Source: Acidimicrobiales bacterium
GTDB lineage: Bacteria; Actinomycetota; Acidimicrobiia; Acidimicrobiales; Iamiaceae
Direction of reading: 5' to 3'
Length of the DNA stretch: 64,000 nt
NCBI GenBank assembly: GCA_035630295.1
Contig: DASQKY010000003.1
Coordinates: 62,001-126,000, forward strand
In this document: positions 8,215 through 15,901 of the stretch, in pieces
How positions within the stretch are numbered: position 1 is the stretch's first letter
Layout of the letters: each line of letters begins with the position of its first letter
Notes under the pieces: model-generated
What the model was told of the DNA's origin: nothing
The model's database searches: none
The model's input: the letters and a program-made list of their open reading frames with translations, nothing else
Translations under genes and position numbers: made by a program

Positions 8215-8243
8215 TTTATCCCTGGTCGGACCGTTGCTGCCAA
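8215..8243 (-). promoter_or_regulatory. Candidate sigma-70-type promoter for the subtilase gene
   Basis: On the minus strand TTGGCA (8238-8243) and GATAAA (8215-8220) are separated by 17 nt. This would place the start point close to the inverted repeat at 8182-8197. Only one matching pair was found by eye, so the call is tentative. Confidence 0.3.
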
Positions 8244-8354
8244 AAGTTTGACGTTCAGATGTCCTCTCGATCGGACAGGCCGATCCGGTCCTCGGTGGGC
8301 AGCCCGGGGGCCTCGGTGCCGAGACCCACGCGAGGTGTCCGGGTGTCGCCCTCC

Positions 8355-8366
8355 TTTGACGTCAAA
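8355..8366. promoter_or_regulatory. 12-bp perfect palindrome TTTGACGTCAAA upstream of the aldolase-oxidoreductase pair
   Basis: The palindrome TTTGACGTCAAA lies 43 nt before the GTG of the DapA-like gene. A related half-copy TTTGACGTTCA occurs at 8247-8257. The TTGAC element may also serve as a -35 box. The symmetry suggests a dimeric regulator site. The regulator is unknown. Confidence 0.4.
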
Positions 8367-8408
8367 GCGTTGCGGCGGCGCTCGGCCCTGCCGTGCTACG
8401 ACAGGGGG

Positions 8409-9362
8409 GTGACCGCTGCGCCGGCCGATGTCCACCTGCGGGTCCGGCCCGGGCGAGAGATCACCGGCATGTCCGCCGTCCTGGTGCCCCACACCGCGGC
8501 CGGCGCCATCGACTGGGCGGCCACCGAGGCCCACATCGCCCGGACGGCGGCCGCCGGACTGGTGCCGGCGGTGAACATGGACACCGGCTACGTGCAGCTC
8601 CTGAGCGGCACCGACCAGGAGCGGGTGCTCGACCTGGCCGCCGCCGTCACCAGCGGCCGGTTCGTGGCCGGCGCCTACGTGGCCGACCAGCCCGGCGACC
8701 CCTTCGCCCTCGACGCCTACGTGTCCGCCGCCGAGGCGGTGGCGGCCCGGGGCGCCACCCCCGTCGTGTTCCCCTCGCACGGCCTCAACGCCCTCGACGA
8801 CGAGGGCTGGGTGGCCGCCCTGGCCGCCATCGGGGCCCGCCTCGACCGCTTCATCGGCTTCGAGCTGGGGTCCATGTTCGTGCCCTACGGGCGGATCCCC
8901 TCCCTCGACGCCTACCGGGGCATGGTCGAGATCCCCCAGTGCATCGGGGCCAAGCACTCCTCCCTCAGCCGCCAGCTGGAGTGGGACCGCCTGGCCGTGC
9001 GGGACGAGGTGCGCCCCGAGTTCCAGGTGCTCACCGGCAACGACCTGGCCATCGACATGGTGGTGTACGGCTCGGACTACCTGCTCGGCCTGTCCACCTT
9101 CGCCCCCGAGGCCTTCGCCGCCCGCGACCGCCTGTGGGCCGCCGGCGACCCCGCCTTCCACGAGCTCAACGACCTGCTCCAGTACCTGGGCCACTTCACG
9201 TTCCGGGCCCCGGTGCCCGGCTACCGCCACGACGCGGCCATGGCCTTCGTGCTGCGGGGCTGGGCCGCCAGCGACGCCACCCCGCCGGGCGTGCCCCGCC
9301 GCCCCGAGGCCGATCGGGCCGTGCTGGCCGACATCCTGGAGCGCCTGGAGGCGTGGGGGTGA
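8409..9362 (+). CDS. Dihydrodipicolinate-synthase-family aldolase/lyase
   Basis: The product is a 317-aa TIM-barrel protein of the DapA/N-acetylneuraminate-lyase superfamily, whose members form a Schiff base between an active-site Lys and a keto substrate. The Lys is K182 in CIGAKHSSLS; VNMDTGYVQLLS (about 56-67) occupies the place of the usual phosphate/carboxylate-binding loop. The start GTG 8409 has almost no leader-like ribosome site, suggesting leaderless or weak translation. Its stop overlaps the next GTG (GTGA), so it is coupled to an Old Yellow Enzyme. The gene context suggests catabolism of a small aromatic or oxo-acid compound, not lysine synthesis. Confidence 0.8.
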   Translation: MTAAPADVHLRVRPGREITGMSAVLVPHTAAGAIDWAATEAHIARTAAAGLVPAVNMDTGYVQLLSGTDQERVLDLAAAVTSGRFVAGAYVADQPGDPFALDAYVSAAEAVAARGATPVVFPSHGLNALDDEGWVAALAAIGARLDRFIGFELGSMFVPYGRIPSLDAYRGMVEIPQCIGAKHSSLSRQLEWDRLAVRDEVRPEFQVLTGNDLAIDMVVYGSDYLLGLSTFAPEAFAARDRLWAAGDPAFHELNDLLQYLGHFTFRAPVPGYRHDAAMAFVLRGWAASDATPPGVPRRPEADRAVLADILERLEAWG

Positions 9363-10765
9363 GGATCACCCAGGTCAAGAAGCTCGCCACCCTCGACGCC
9401 CTTCGGGCCCACCTCGAGGCGCTGGGGGTGGAGATCCCGGTGGCGGCCGAGGTCGACCCGGCCGGGGTGCTGGCCACGCCGGTCGAGGTGCACGACGGGT
9501 CGGCCGGCACGCTCACCATCCCCAACCGGTTCGCGGTGCTGCCCATGGAGGGCTGGGACGGGGGGCCCGACGGGCGCGCCACCGACCTGGTGCGCCGGCG
9601 CTGGGGCCGCTTCGCCTCCAGCGGCTGCGGGCTGGTGTGGGGCGAAGCCACCGCGGTGCGCGCCGACGGCCGGGCCAACCCCCACCAGCTGGTGCTGGAC
9701 GAGACCACCGTCGACGACATCGCCGCCCTGCGAGACGTGCTCGACCCGGCCCAGGTGGCCGGCGTCCAGCTCACCCACTCCGGGCGCTGGTGCCGGCCCG
9801 ACGGGCCCCTCGTCCCCCGCACCGCGTACGCCCACCCCGCCCTCGATCCCCGCAGCGGGGCCACCGGGGCCTCGGTCCTGAGCGACGACGAGCTGGACGA
9901 GCTGGCGGCCACCTACGTCGAGGCCGCGGTGTTGGCCCACCAGGCCGGCTTCGCCTTCGTGGACGTGAAGCACTGCCACGGCTACCTCCTGCACGAGCTC
10001 CTCACCGCCCACGACCGCCCGGGCCGCTACGGCGGCGACCTGGCCGGGCGCACCCGGTTCCTGCGCACCGTGGTGGCCGGCATCCGGGACCGGGCCCCGA
10101 GCCTGGCCGTGGCCGTGCGCCTGTCACTGTTCGACCTGCGGCCCTACACGGCGGGGGAGGGCGGCGTGGGGGTGCCCGACGGCTCCGGCCCGTACCGCCA
10201 CGCCTTCGGGGGCGACGGCACCGGCCTCGGCATCGACCTCACCGAGACCCACGCCCTGCTGGACGTGGTCGGGGAGCTGGGCATCGGCCTGGTCAGCGCC
10301 ACCGCCGGCAGCCCCTACTACGTGCCCCACGTGCAGCGCCCGGCCTACTTCCCGCCCTCCGACGGCTACCAGCCCCCCGAGGACCCGCTGGTGGGGGTGG
10401 CCCGCCAGCTGGCCGCCACCGCCGAGGTGGCCGCCCGCCACCCGGGCCTCACCGTCGTGGGCGGCGGCTACAGCTACCTGCAGGAGTGGGTGCCCCAGGT
10501 GGCCCAGGCCGTGGTGGCCGGCGGCGGGGCCGACCTGGTCGGGTTGGGCCGCATGGTCCTCTCGTACCCGGACCTGCCGGCCGACGTCCTGGCCGGCCGG
10601 CCCCTGCAGCGGCCGCTGCTGTGCCGCACCTTCAGCGACTGCACCACCGCCCCCCGGAACGGGCTGGTCTCGGGGTGCTTCCCCATCGACCCCTTCTACA
10701 AGGACCACCCCCAGCGGGTGGAGCTGACCCGGGCCAAGAAGGAGGCCAAGGCCCGCCTGCGCTGA
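9359..10765 (+). CDS. Old Yellow Enzyme-family NADH:flavin oxidoreductase
   Basis: The 468-aa product has the FMN-binding TIM-barrel layout of OYE proteins. These include TIPNRFAVLPMEGWDG near the N-terminus, GVQLTHSGRW, DVKHCHGYLLHELL (active-site region with paired His) and RYGGDLAGRTRFL. A late GLGRMVLSYPDLPADVLAG marks the FMN phosphate-binding end of the barrel. Such enzymes reduce activated C=C bonds. It starts at GTG 9359 within the stop of the aldolase gene. C-terminal Cys residues (CRTFSDCTTAPRNG) are present, but I see no clear 4Fe-4S motif or second flavin domain. It works with the aldolase-like partner in an unidentified reductive pathway. Confidence 0.88.
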   Translation: MRITQVKKLATLDALRAHLEALGVEIPVAAEVDPAGVLATPVEVHDGSAGTLTIPNRFAVLPMEGWDGGPDGRATDLVRRRWGRFASSGCGLVWGEATAVRADGRANPHQLVLDETTVDDIAALRDVLDPAQVAGVQLTHSGRWCRPDGPLVPRTAYAHPALDPRSGATGASVLSDDELDELAATYVEAAVLAHQAGFAFVDVKHCHGYLLHELLTAHDRPGRYGGDLAGRTRFLRTVVAGIRDRAPSLAVAVRLSLFDLRPYTAGEGGVGVPDGSGPYRHAFGGDGTGLGIDLTETHALLDVVGELGIGLVSATAGSPYYVPHVQRPAYFPPSDGYQPPEDPLVGVARQLAATAEVAARHPGLTVVGGGYSYLQEWVPQVAQAVVAGGGADLVGLGRMVLSYPDLPADVLAGRPLQRPLLCRTFSDCTTAPRNGLVSGCFPIDPFYKDHPQRVELTRAKKEAKARLR

Positions 10766-10780
10766 TGCTCTGACCGCATG

Positions 10781-10823
10781 CCGGGCACGGATCAGCCCGA
10801 CATCCCGGCTCTTTCGTGCCCGG
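10781..10823. terminator. Bidirectional terminator-like hairpin between convergent genes
   Basis: CCGGGCACG (10781-10789) and CGTGCCCGG (10815-10823) form a 9-bp stem with a 25-nt loop, which itself holds a short AGCC/GGCT stem. It lies between the convergent stops at 10765 and 10836. Function is inferred from position. Confidence 0.5.
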
Positions 10824-10835
10824 TATCGGGGGAGG

Positions 10836-11870
10836 TCACCAGCGGGAGCGGGACTCCTCGGCGAAGCCACCGATGCCGTCGACCCGCACCACCGTGCCGT
10901 CCTCCGTGGTGACGTGGCCGGCCCACGTGCCGAACACCTGGTGGACCTCGGTGGCCAGCACCACGGCCTGGACCTTGGTGTGGCGGTCGTGGCGGGGGGT
11001 GAGGGTGACGTCCAGGGAGCCGTCGGGGTGGCGGACCCGCCACGGCCGCAGGGGCCGGTCCCAGTGGTAGGACCACTCCAGCTCCTGGCCGATCTTGGTC
11101 AGCCGACCGTCGACCAGCACACCGTTCTCGGTGGCGCCGGTGCCCTCGGTCCACCGCCCACCGAACTGCAGGCCGACCACGGTGGCGCCGTCGGTGGCCG
11201 GCCCGGCCCCGCCACCCCAGTTCCAGCGGGTGCGGTAGGGCCAGCGGCCCCGGCCCACGTCCAGCACGCCCCACGCCGGGCCGTCGTCGTCGCCGAGGTG
11301 GTGGACCACGTCGCCCACCCGCAGCGTCCCCCGGGCCGGCCGGGCCTGGTGCTTCGACGTGTACTGGAAGAGGGTCTCGGTCCAGGGGATGACCACGTTC
11401 AGCGACTCGTGGCCCGGGGGCTGGTCCACGTGCACGTCCAGGGTGCCGGGCCGGCCGTCGGCCTCGTCCCACCGGGCCACGAGGCGGGTGCCGTCCTCGT
11501 CGTCGGTCAGGTCGAGGTCGAGGGGGCGGCTGCGGAACCGCAGCGGTTCGGCGCCGGGCCGCTCGGGCAGGCGCAGGCCTCGGCCCAGGGGAGCGGGGAC
11601 GTCGCGCCCGCCCTCGGTGCCGGTGCGCAGGTCGACCCACCAGACGGTGGCCACGCCCAGGTAGCCCACGTGGCCGTAGGTGACGGCCAGGGCCAGGTCG
11701 TCTCCGAGCACGGCCCAGTAGTCCCACCGCTTGGTCCGGAACCGCCGGCCCCGCAGGTTGGCGGTGTGGAGGGGGCGGCGGGACCAGCCCCGGGCGGCGG
11801 GGGCCAGGCGCCGGCCGTCGGGGAGGCACAGGTCGACCGGAGCGGTGATCTCGTGCTCGGCGGTGGCCAC
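10836..11870 (-). CDS. DUF2804 family protein
   Basis: The 344-aa product matches the DUF2804 pattern. It has N-terminal RRPLHTANLRG with RFRTKRWDYWAVLGDDLALAVTYG, a central ESLNVVIPWTETLFQYTSKHQA, and late WPYRTRWNWG, TENGVLVDGRLTKIG and GTWAGHVTTEDG. No signal peptide or membrane segment is seen. The family is widespread in Actinobacteria and resembles lipocalin/AttH-like beta folds, with no established reaction. It is divergent from the metal-dependent hydrolase gene at 11976, across a palindromic operator-like site. Confidence 0.85.
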   Translation of the reverse strand: MATAEHEITAPVDLCLPDGRRLAPAARGWSRRPLHTANLRGRRFRTKRWDYWAVLGDDLALAVTYGHVGYLGVATVWWVDLRTGTEGGRDVPAPLGRGLRLPERPGAEPLRFRSRPLDLDLTDDEDGTRLVARWDEADGRPGTLDVHVDQPPGHESLNVVIPWTETLFQYTSKHQARPARGTLRVGDVVHHLGDDDGPAWGVLDVGRGRWPYRTRWNWGGGAGPATDGATVVGLQFGGRWTEGTGATENGVLVDGRLTKIGQELEWSYHWDRPLRPWRVRHPDGSLDVTLTPRHDRHTKVQAVVLATEVHQVFGTWAGHVTTEDGTVVRVDGIGGFAEESRSRW

Positions 11871-11915
11871 GCCCCAGTGTGACCGATGCCCTGTGGGCTC
11901 TGGGGTTGAGCGATG

Positions 11916-11928
11916 TTACCGTCGGTAA
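11916..11928. promoter_or_regulatory. Operator-like palindrome TTACCG-T-CGGTAA in a divergent promoter
   Basis: TTACCGTCGGTAA is a perfect 6+1+6 inverted repeat. It falls between a TTGAGC (11906-11911) -35-like box and a TAATAC/TACCGA -10-like segment for the rightward gene. Occupancy would therefore block transcription. The form resembles operators of TetR-family fatty-acid/lipid regulators in Actinobacteria (from general knowledge). The cognate regulator is not adjacent. Confidence 0.5.
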
Positions 11929-11975
11929 TACCGAAGTCCGGCCGTCCCGACGGTCCCGACGAGAGGATCCCCCGC

Positions 11976-12866
11976 ATGAGCGCTGCCGCCACCCTGGACC
12001 CCACCGCCCCCGAGGCCCGGGAGACCCCGGCCCTGAAGGTCCGCCGCATCTCCTTCGACTACCCCGGCGACGAGGACATGCCCCGGCACTTCATGGACGA
12101 CGGCGACCTGGTGATGAGCCACATCGTCTCGGTGCTCTCCGCCCTCTTCCCCGAGGGGGAGGACTTCTTCGTGCGCAGCGTCCGCCACTACCGCGACGAG
12201 ATCACCGACCCGGTGCTGAAGAAGCAGGTGGCCGGCTTCATCGGCCAGGAGGCCATCCACGGCCGGGAGCACCGGGAGTTCAACGACCGCCTGGCCCGGA
12301 TGGGCTACATCACCCGCCTGGTCGACCGCACCACCGCAGTCCGCCTGAAGCTCAGCGAGAAGGTCGCCCCGGCCCGGGTGAACCTGGCCGTCACCGCCGC
12401 CCTGGAGCACTACACCGCCACCCTGGCCGAGGTGCTGCTGGGCGACCCCGCGGCTCAGGCCACCTTCACCGAGGACGAGGTGAGGGGCCTCCTCATGTGG
12501 CACGCCATCGAGGAGAGCGAGCACAAGGCGGTGGCCTTCGACGTGTACCAGGCCGTCTGCGGCGACCCGAAGTTGCGGGCCCGGGTCATGAACGCGGTGA
12601 CCGTCGGCTTCCTCGGCACCGCCGTGGTGTTCACCCTGCTGTCGCTGGCCAAGGATCCGGCGTCACGCGACCTGCGCCGCCTGGGGCAGAGCCTCAAGAA
12701 GATCCGCACCTCCCCGTGGCTGACCAAGGACGTCCGGGCCCGCATCCGGGACTACAACCGCCCCGACTTCCACCCCGACGACCACGACGCCACCGCCCTC
12801 CTCGAGGAGTGGCGCGACCGCCTCTTCGGCGAGCACGGCACCCTCACCGACCACCTCGCCTCCTGA
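11976..12866 (+). CDS. Predicted metal-dependent hydrolase (PF10118-type)
   Basis: The 296-aa product carries the helical-bundle pattern of COG3687/PF10118 proteins. It has RRISFDYPGDEDMPRHFMDD, GFIGQEAIHGREHREFN (first Glu/His metal set), ALEHYTATLAEVLL, and MWHAIEESEHKAVAFDVY (second Glu/His set). A hydrophobic helix FLGTAVVFTLLSLA follows. These resemble diiron ferritin-like proteins. The start at ATG 11976 is supported by GAGAGGA 9 nt upstream. A palindromic operator lies just before the gene. The substrate is unknown; a membrane-lipid-linked role is possible. Confidence 0.85.
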   Translation: MSAAATLDPTAPEARETPALKVRRISFDYPGDEDMPRHFMDDGDLVMSHIVSVLSALFPEGEDFFVRSVRHYRDEITDPVLKKQVAGFIGQEAIHGREHREFNDRLARMGYITRLVDRTTAVRLKLSEKVAPARVNLAVTAALEHYTATLAEVLLGDPAAQATFTEDEVRGLLMWHAIEESEHKAVAFDVYQAVCGDPKLRARVMNAVTVGFLGTAVVFTLLSLAKDPASRDLRRLGQSLKKIRTSPWLTKDVRARIRDYNRPDFHPDDHDATALLEEWRDRLFGEHGTLTDHLAS

Positions 12867-12876
12867 CCAGGAGGCG

Positions 12877-14367
12877 CTACGGCGTCGGTGCCTCGGAGAG
12901 CCGATCCTCGTTGCCGCCCCACGGACGGATCACCGGTGAGCTCGCAGGGGCGGGATGCTCCTCAGGGCTGATTGAGGGCGCGGGGGGTGGCTCCGGACGG
13001 GCAGCAGTTCTTCCGGCTCCGGGGCCGTCCTGGGACGATGCCGCCGTCGATACCAAGCTGCGGGGCACGTCCTGCTCAACCGCCTCCTGCTCGACCGCGC
13101 CGGGTACGGGGCGGCTACGCGGTGCGGACGGAGCCCAGGGTCGGAGGCGCTCGACGGTGGACGAGTAGAAGTCGTCCAGTACACCCAGCACTGAGCCGAT
13201 GAACGATCCCCGGCCCTCGCCCCGCTTCGTTCCCATGGGCGCGGCCTGAACGAGCCTGAAGGCGCGCAACTCCCGCTTCGGGTCCCCGATGAGGATCGAC
13301 GGGTCGGAGCGGACGTCCCGTAGGAGCTCCGAGGTGGCCACGGCGCGTCCGTTGAAGACGAAGGTGTCGATTCGAAGGGTGTCAGGGGCCTCCTTCAACT
13401 GCCTCAGCAGCCAGTTGATGCGGGTCAGCGGCCGGCCCTCCTTCGGCGCGTCGATGGTGAGGGAGCACATCACTCGCTGGGCTCGCAGGTCGGCAGCGAG
13501 GGTCAGGGGCGCCACACCACCGGGGATGCGGATGTCCCGTTGGAGGAGGCCGTTCCGGGTCAGGTTCTCCACGAGAACCTGGTTGGCGACCGTCGGATCT
13601 GCTGCTTCGCGTCGCGGCAACGCGGGTTGGACCTCGACGCCCAGCCGCTGACCGTGAACGAGGCAGGCGAAGCGGATGAGTTGGTCCCACCGGGAGGCGA
13701 CCCGGGGAGCTCCCTTGTCGGTGGGGCGGAGGGTGCCCGCGTCGACGGCGTTGCGGACCGTGACCCAATCGTCGCCCATGTCGTCGAAGCCCATGGCCCC
13801 GGAGCGAGGGTGCTCCAGGTAGCGGATCAACTCACCAAGGATCCACGCCTGGTCGGGATCGGCAACACCGCGGTGGACCTTCTGCATCACGGCCGCCGTC
13901 GTGACCTCCGTCCACGAGATGTGGTGCAGTTGGACCTTCTTGAGCTTGCGACGATCGACCGCCGTCGGGTGGAGGCCAGGTAGAGGTGCGAGCTCGTTCG
14001 AGACCGTGATCAGCGCATCGAACCCTTCTGTCCGGGCCACGTCGAGGTAGTCCTCCAGTTGGGCTTTGATCAGCGCGTTCGTGACGGTCTTCACTTCGAC
14101 CAGCGCGGTCCATTCGTACGTGCCTCGCCGGACGCGGACCAGGCCGTCGGGGAACACCTTCCGCTCGCCCAGGTCGAACGGGACCTCGATGAACGTGTCG
14201 ATGGTGCCGGACAGCGCCCCGAACCGCTTGGTCAGGGCCAAGCCGAACTCTCGGACAGAGCTCATGACGGCCAGGAGGGCCGAGGTCGCCCTTCGCTCCT
14301 GCTCGTCGGCACCGTTGATGCCCGACGTGGGGATCAAGCGCGCCGCGTGCCAGGTCTCCTCGCTCAT
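12877..14367 (-). CDS. Orphan PD-(D/E)XK nuclease-superfamily-like protein with disordered C-terminus
   Basis: I do not recognise a named family. The N-terminal part (about 50-125) reads FIEVPFDLG, then FPDGLV (D74), then ALVEVKT (E91-x-K93), then AQLEDYL (Q103, Y107). This order of E, PD, ExK and QxxxY is the hallmark of RecB/Cas4-type PD-(D/E)XK nuclease folds. The middle part (200-390) is a mixed alpha/beta region without recognisable motifs. The last 95 residues are Pro/Ser/Glu-rich and probably disordered. A good AAGGA site precedes ATG 14367. Codon use looks less GC-saturated than its neighbours, so acquisition by transfer is possible. It may be a DNA-processing or defence nuclease (inference). 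Confidence 0.6.
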   Translation of the reverse strand: MSEETWHAARLIPTSGINGADEQERRATSALLAVMSSVREFGLALTKRFGALSGTIDTFIEVPFDLGERKVFPDGLVRVRRGTYEWTALVEVKTVTNALIKAQLEDYLDVARTEGFDALITVSNELAPLPGLHPTAVDRRKLKKVQLHHISWTEVTTAAVMQKVHRGVADPDQAWILGELIRYLEHPRSGAMGFDDMGDDWVTVRNAVDAGTLRPTDKGAPRVASRWDQLIRFACLVHGQRLGVEVQPALPRREAADPTVANQVLVENLTRNGLLQRDIRIPGGVAPLTLAADLRAQRVMCSLTIDAPKEGRPLTRINWLLRQLKEAPDTLRIDTFVFNGRAVATSELLRDVRSDPSILIGDPKRELRAFRLVQAAPMGTKRGEGRGSFIGSVLGVLDDFYSSTVERLRPWAPSAPRSRPVPGAVEQEAVEQDVPRSLVSTAASSQDGPGAGRTAARPEPPPAPSISPEEHPAPASSPVIRPWGGNEDRLSEAPTP

Positions 14368-14597
14368 CGGAAGGTCCTTCCCCTCGTCGGCCCGTGACAG
14401 TACTGGGGGGTACGGTCCGGTTCTCGGACCGCCTCCGGCCAGCCCTGAGACGCCAAAGTCCGCGCTCTCGACCTGACTGGTCCATCCGTCGTCGCCCTGC
14501 GGGGGCGGGCCGATCCGGTCCGTGAACAGCTGTCACCGGCTGGCTCATCGCGTCCTCTGTGGGTGAGAGGGCGGGTTGAGGGTCCGGGGTTGGGCTA

Positions 14598-15350
14598 GTG
14601 AGGGGCGTCGTGGGACGAGTGGAGAGCGACGACGTCGACGGGCTGCTGGCCTCGTACCAGGGGGAGCGGCCGGCGCCCCCGGGGCGGCCCTGGGTCATGG
14701 CCAACATGGTCGCCGGGCTGGACGGCAGCGCGGCCATCGACGGGCGGGTCCGCGGGCTGTCCGGCGAGGTCGACCGGGCCCTGTTCGTGCACCTGCGGGC
14801 CCAGGCCGACGTGGTGCTGGTGGGGGCGGCCACCGTCCGGGCCGAGCGGTACGGGCCCCTGCGCCTCACCGACGAGCAGCGCAAGGCCCGGCTCGACGCC
14901 GGCCGGACCGAGGTGCCCCGGCTGGCCGTGGTGTCGCGCTCGCTGGTCCTCGACTGGGACGGTCCCGCCTTCACCTCCGACGACGGCCCCCGCCCCCTGG
15001 TCGTCACGTCGTGGTCGGCGCCGGTCGAGCTGCGGGCCGAGGCCGAGGCCCACGCCGAGGTGCTGGTGGCCGGCGAGGACACCGTCGACCTGGCCGCCGT
15101 CCTGGCCGAGCTGGGCGACGCCGGCGCGTCGGTGGTCCTGACCGAGGGCGGCCCCATGCTCCTGGGCGAGCTGGTGGCCGAGGGCCTGCTCGACGAGCTG
15201 TGCCTGACCCTGGCTCCGGTGCTGGGCGGTGACGCCCTCCCCGTCGCCGTCTGGCCCCCCGGGCGCCGGCCCGCGCCGGAGGTTCACCTGGTGGAGGCCC
15301 GCGAGGTGGGCGGCCACCTGTTCCTCCGCTACCACCTGGACGGCCGGTGA
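14598..15350 (+). CDS. RibD C-terminal-type pyrimidine reductase family protein (Rv2671-like)
   Basis: The 250-aa product has the dihydrofolate-reductase-like fold of RibD_C proteins. PWVMANMVAGLDGSAAIDG carries the substrate-binding segment, ADVVLVGAATVRAERYGP is the NADPH-binding Gly region, and VVLTEGGPMLLGELV the C-terminal nucleotide loop. This layout matches mycobacterial Rv2671-type stand-alone reductases related to the riboflavin/folate enzymes. GTG 14598 is used; GTG 14619 is an alternative start close to the conserved region. The stop overlaps the next gene (GTGA), giving a coupled flavin-linked pair. Confidence 0.85.
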   Translation: MRGVVGRVESDDVDGLLASYQGERPAPPGRPWVMANMVAGLDGSAAIDGRVRGLSGEVDRALFVHLRAQADVVLVGAATVRAERYGPLRLTDEQRKARLDAGRTEVPRLAVVSRSLVLDWDGPAFTSDDGPRPLVVTSWSAPVELRAEAEAHAEVLVAGEDTVDLAAVLAELGDAGASVVLTEGGPMLLGELVAEGLLDELCLTLAPVLGGDALPVAVWPPGRRPAPEVHLVEAREVGGHLFLRYHLDGR

Positions 15351-15862
15351 CCGACGAGGTCCACGTCGCCTTCGACGCCCTGGTCGGCGAGTTGGTCTCG
15401 CCCCTGGTCGTGGTGACCACCGCGGCCGACGGCGTGCGGGCCGGGTGCCTGGTCGGCTTCCACGGGCAGTGCGGCATGGAGCCCCGCCGGTACGCGGTCT
15501 GGCTGTCCAAGGCCAACCGCACGTACCGGGTCGGGATGCTGAGCGAGGTCTTCGCCGTCCACTTCCTCGGCCGGGACGACACTGCGGCCGCCGCCCACTT
15601 CGGCGGCGAGACCGGTGACGAGGTCGACACCTTCGCCGGCTGGGCGTGGTCCGGGGGCGAGGGCGGCGTGCCCCTACTCGACGCCTGCCCCAACCGGATC
15701 GTGGGGCGCCGGACGGCCCTCCTCGACGCCGGCGCCGACCACGTCTGCGTGGTGCTCGACCCGGTGGCCGTCACCCACGAGGGGTTGGGCGGCCAGCTGT
15801 CCCTGGCCGACGTGGTCGGCCTGGAGCCCGGCCACGCCGCCACCGAGCGCCAGCGGCCCTGA
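15347..15862 (+). CDS. Flavin reductase-like (FMN-binding split barrel) protein
   Basis: The product is 171 aa and begins at GTG 15347 within the stop of the reductase gene. It has the flavin-reductase domain pattern: PLVVVTTAADGVRAGCLVGF near the N-terminus, RRYAVWLSKANRTYRVG, FAVHFLGRDD and a C-terminal LDPVAVTHEGLGGQLSLADV. Members reduce or bind FMN/FAD for partner oxygenases. The coupling suggests the two proteins share flavin or NAD(P)H chemistry, but no pathway is shown. Confidence 0.8.
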   Translation: MTDEVHVAFDALVGELVSPLVVVTTAADGVRAGCLVGFHGQCGMEPRRYAVWLSKANRTYRVGMLSEVFAVHFLGRDDTAAAAHFGGETGDEVDTFAGWAWSGGEGGVPLLDACPNRIVGRRTALLDAGADHVCVVLDPVAVTHEGLGGQLSLADVVGLEPGHAATERQRP

Positions 15863-15901
15863 CGGACACCACCCGGCGGCCGGTGGCGGGACGGACCGCT
15901 C

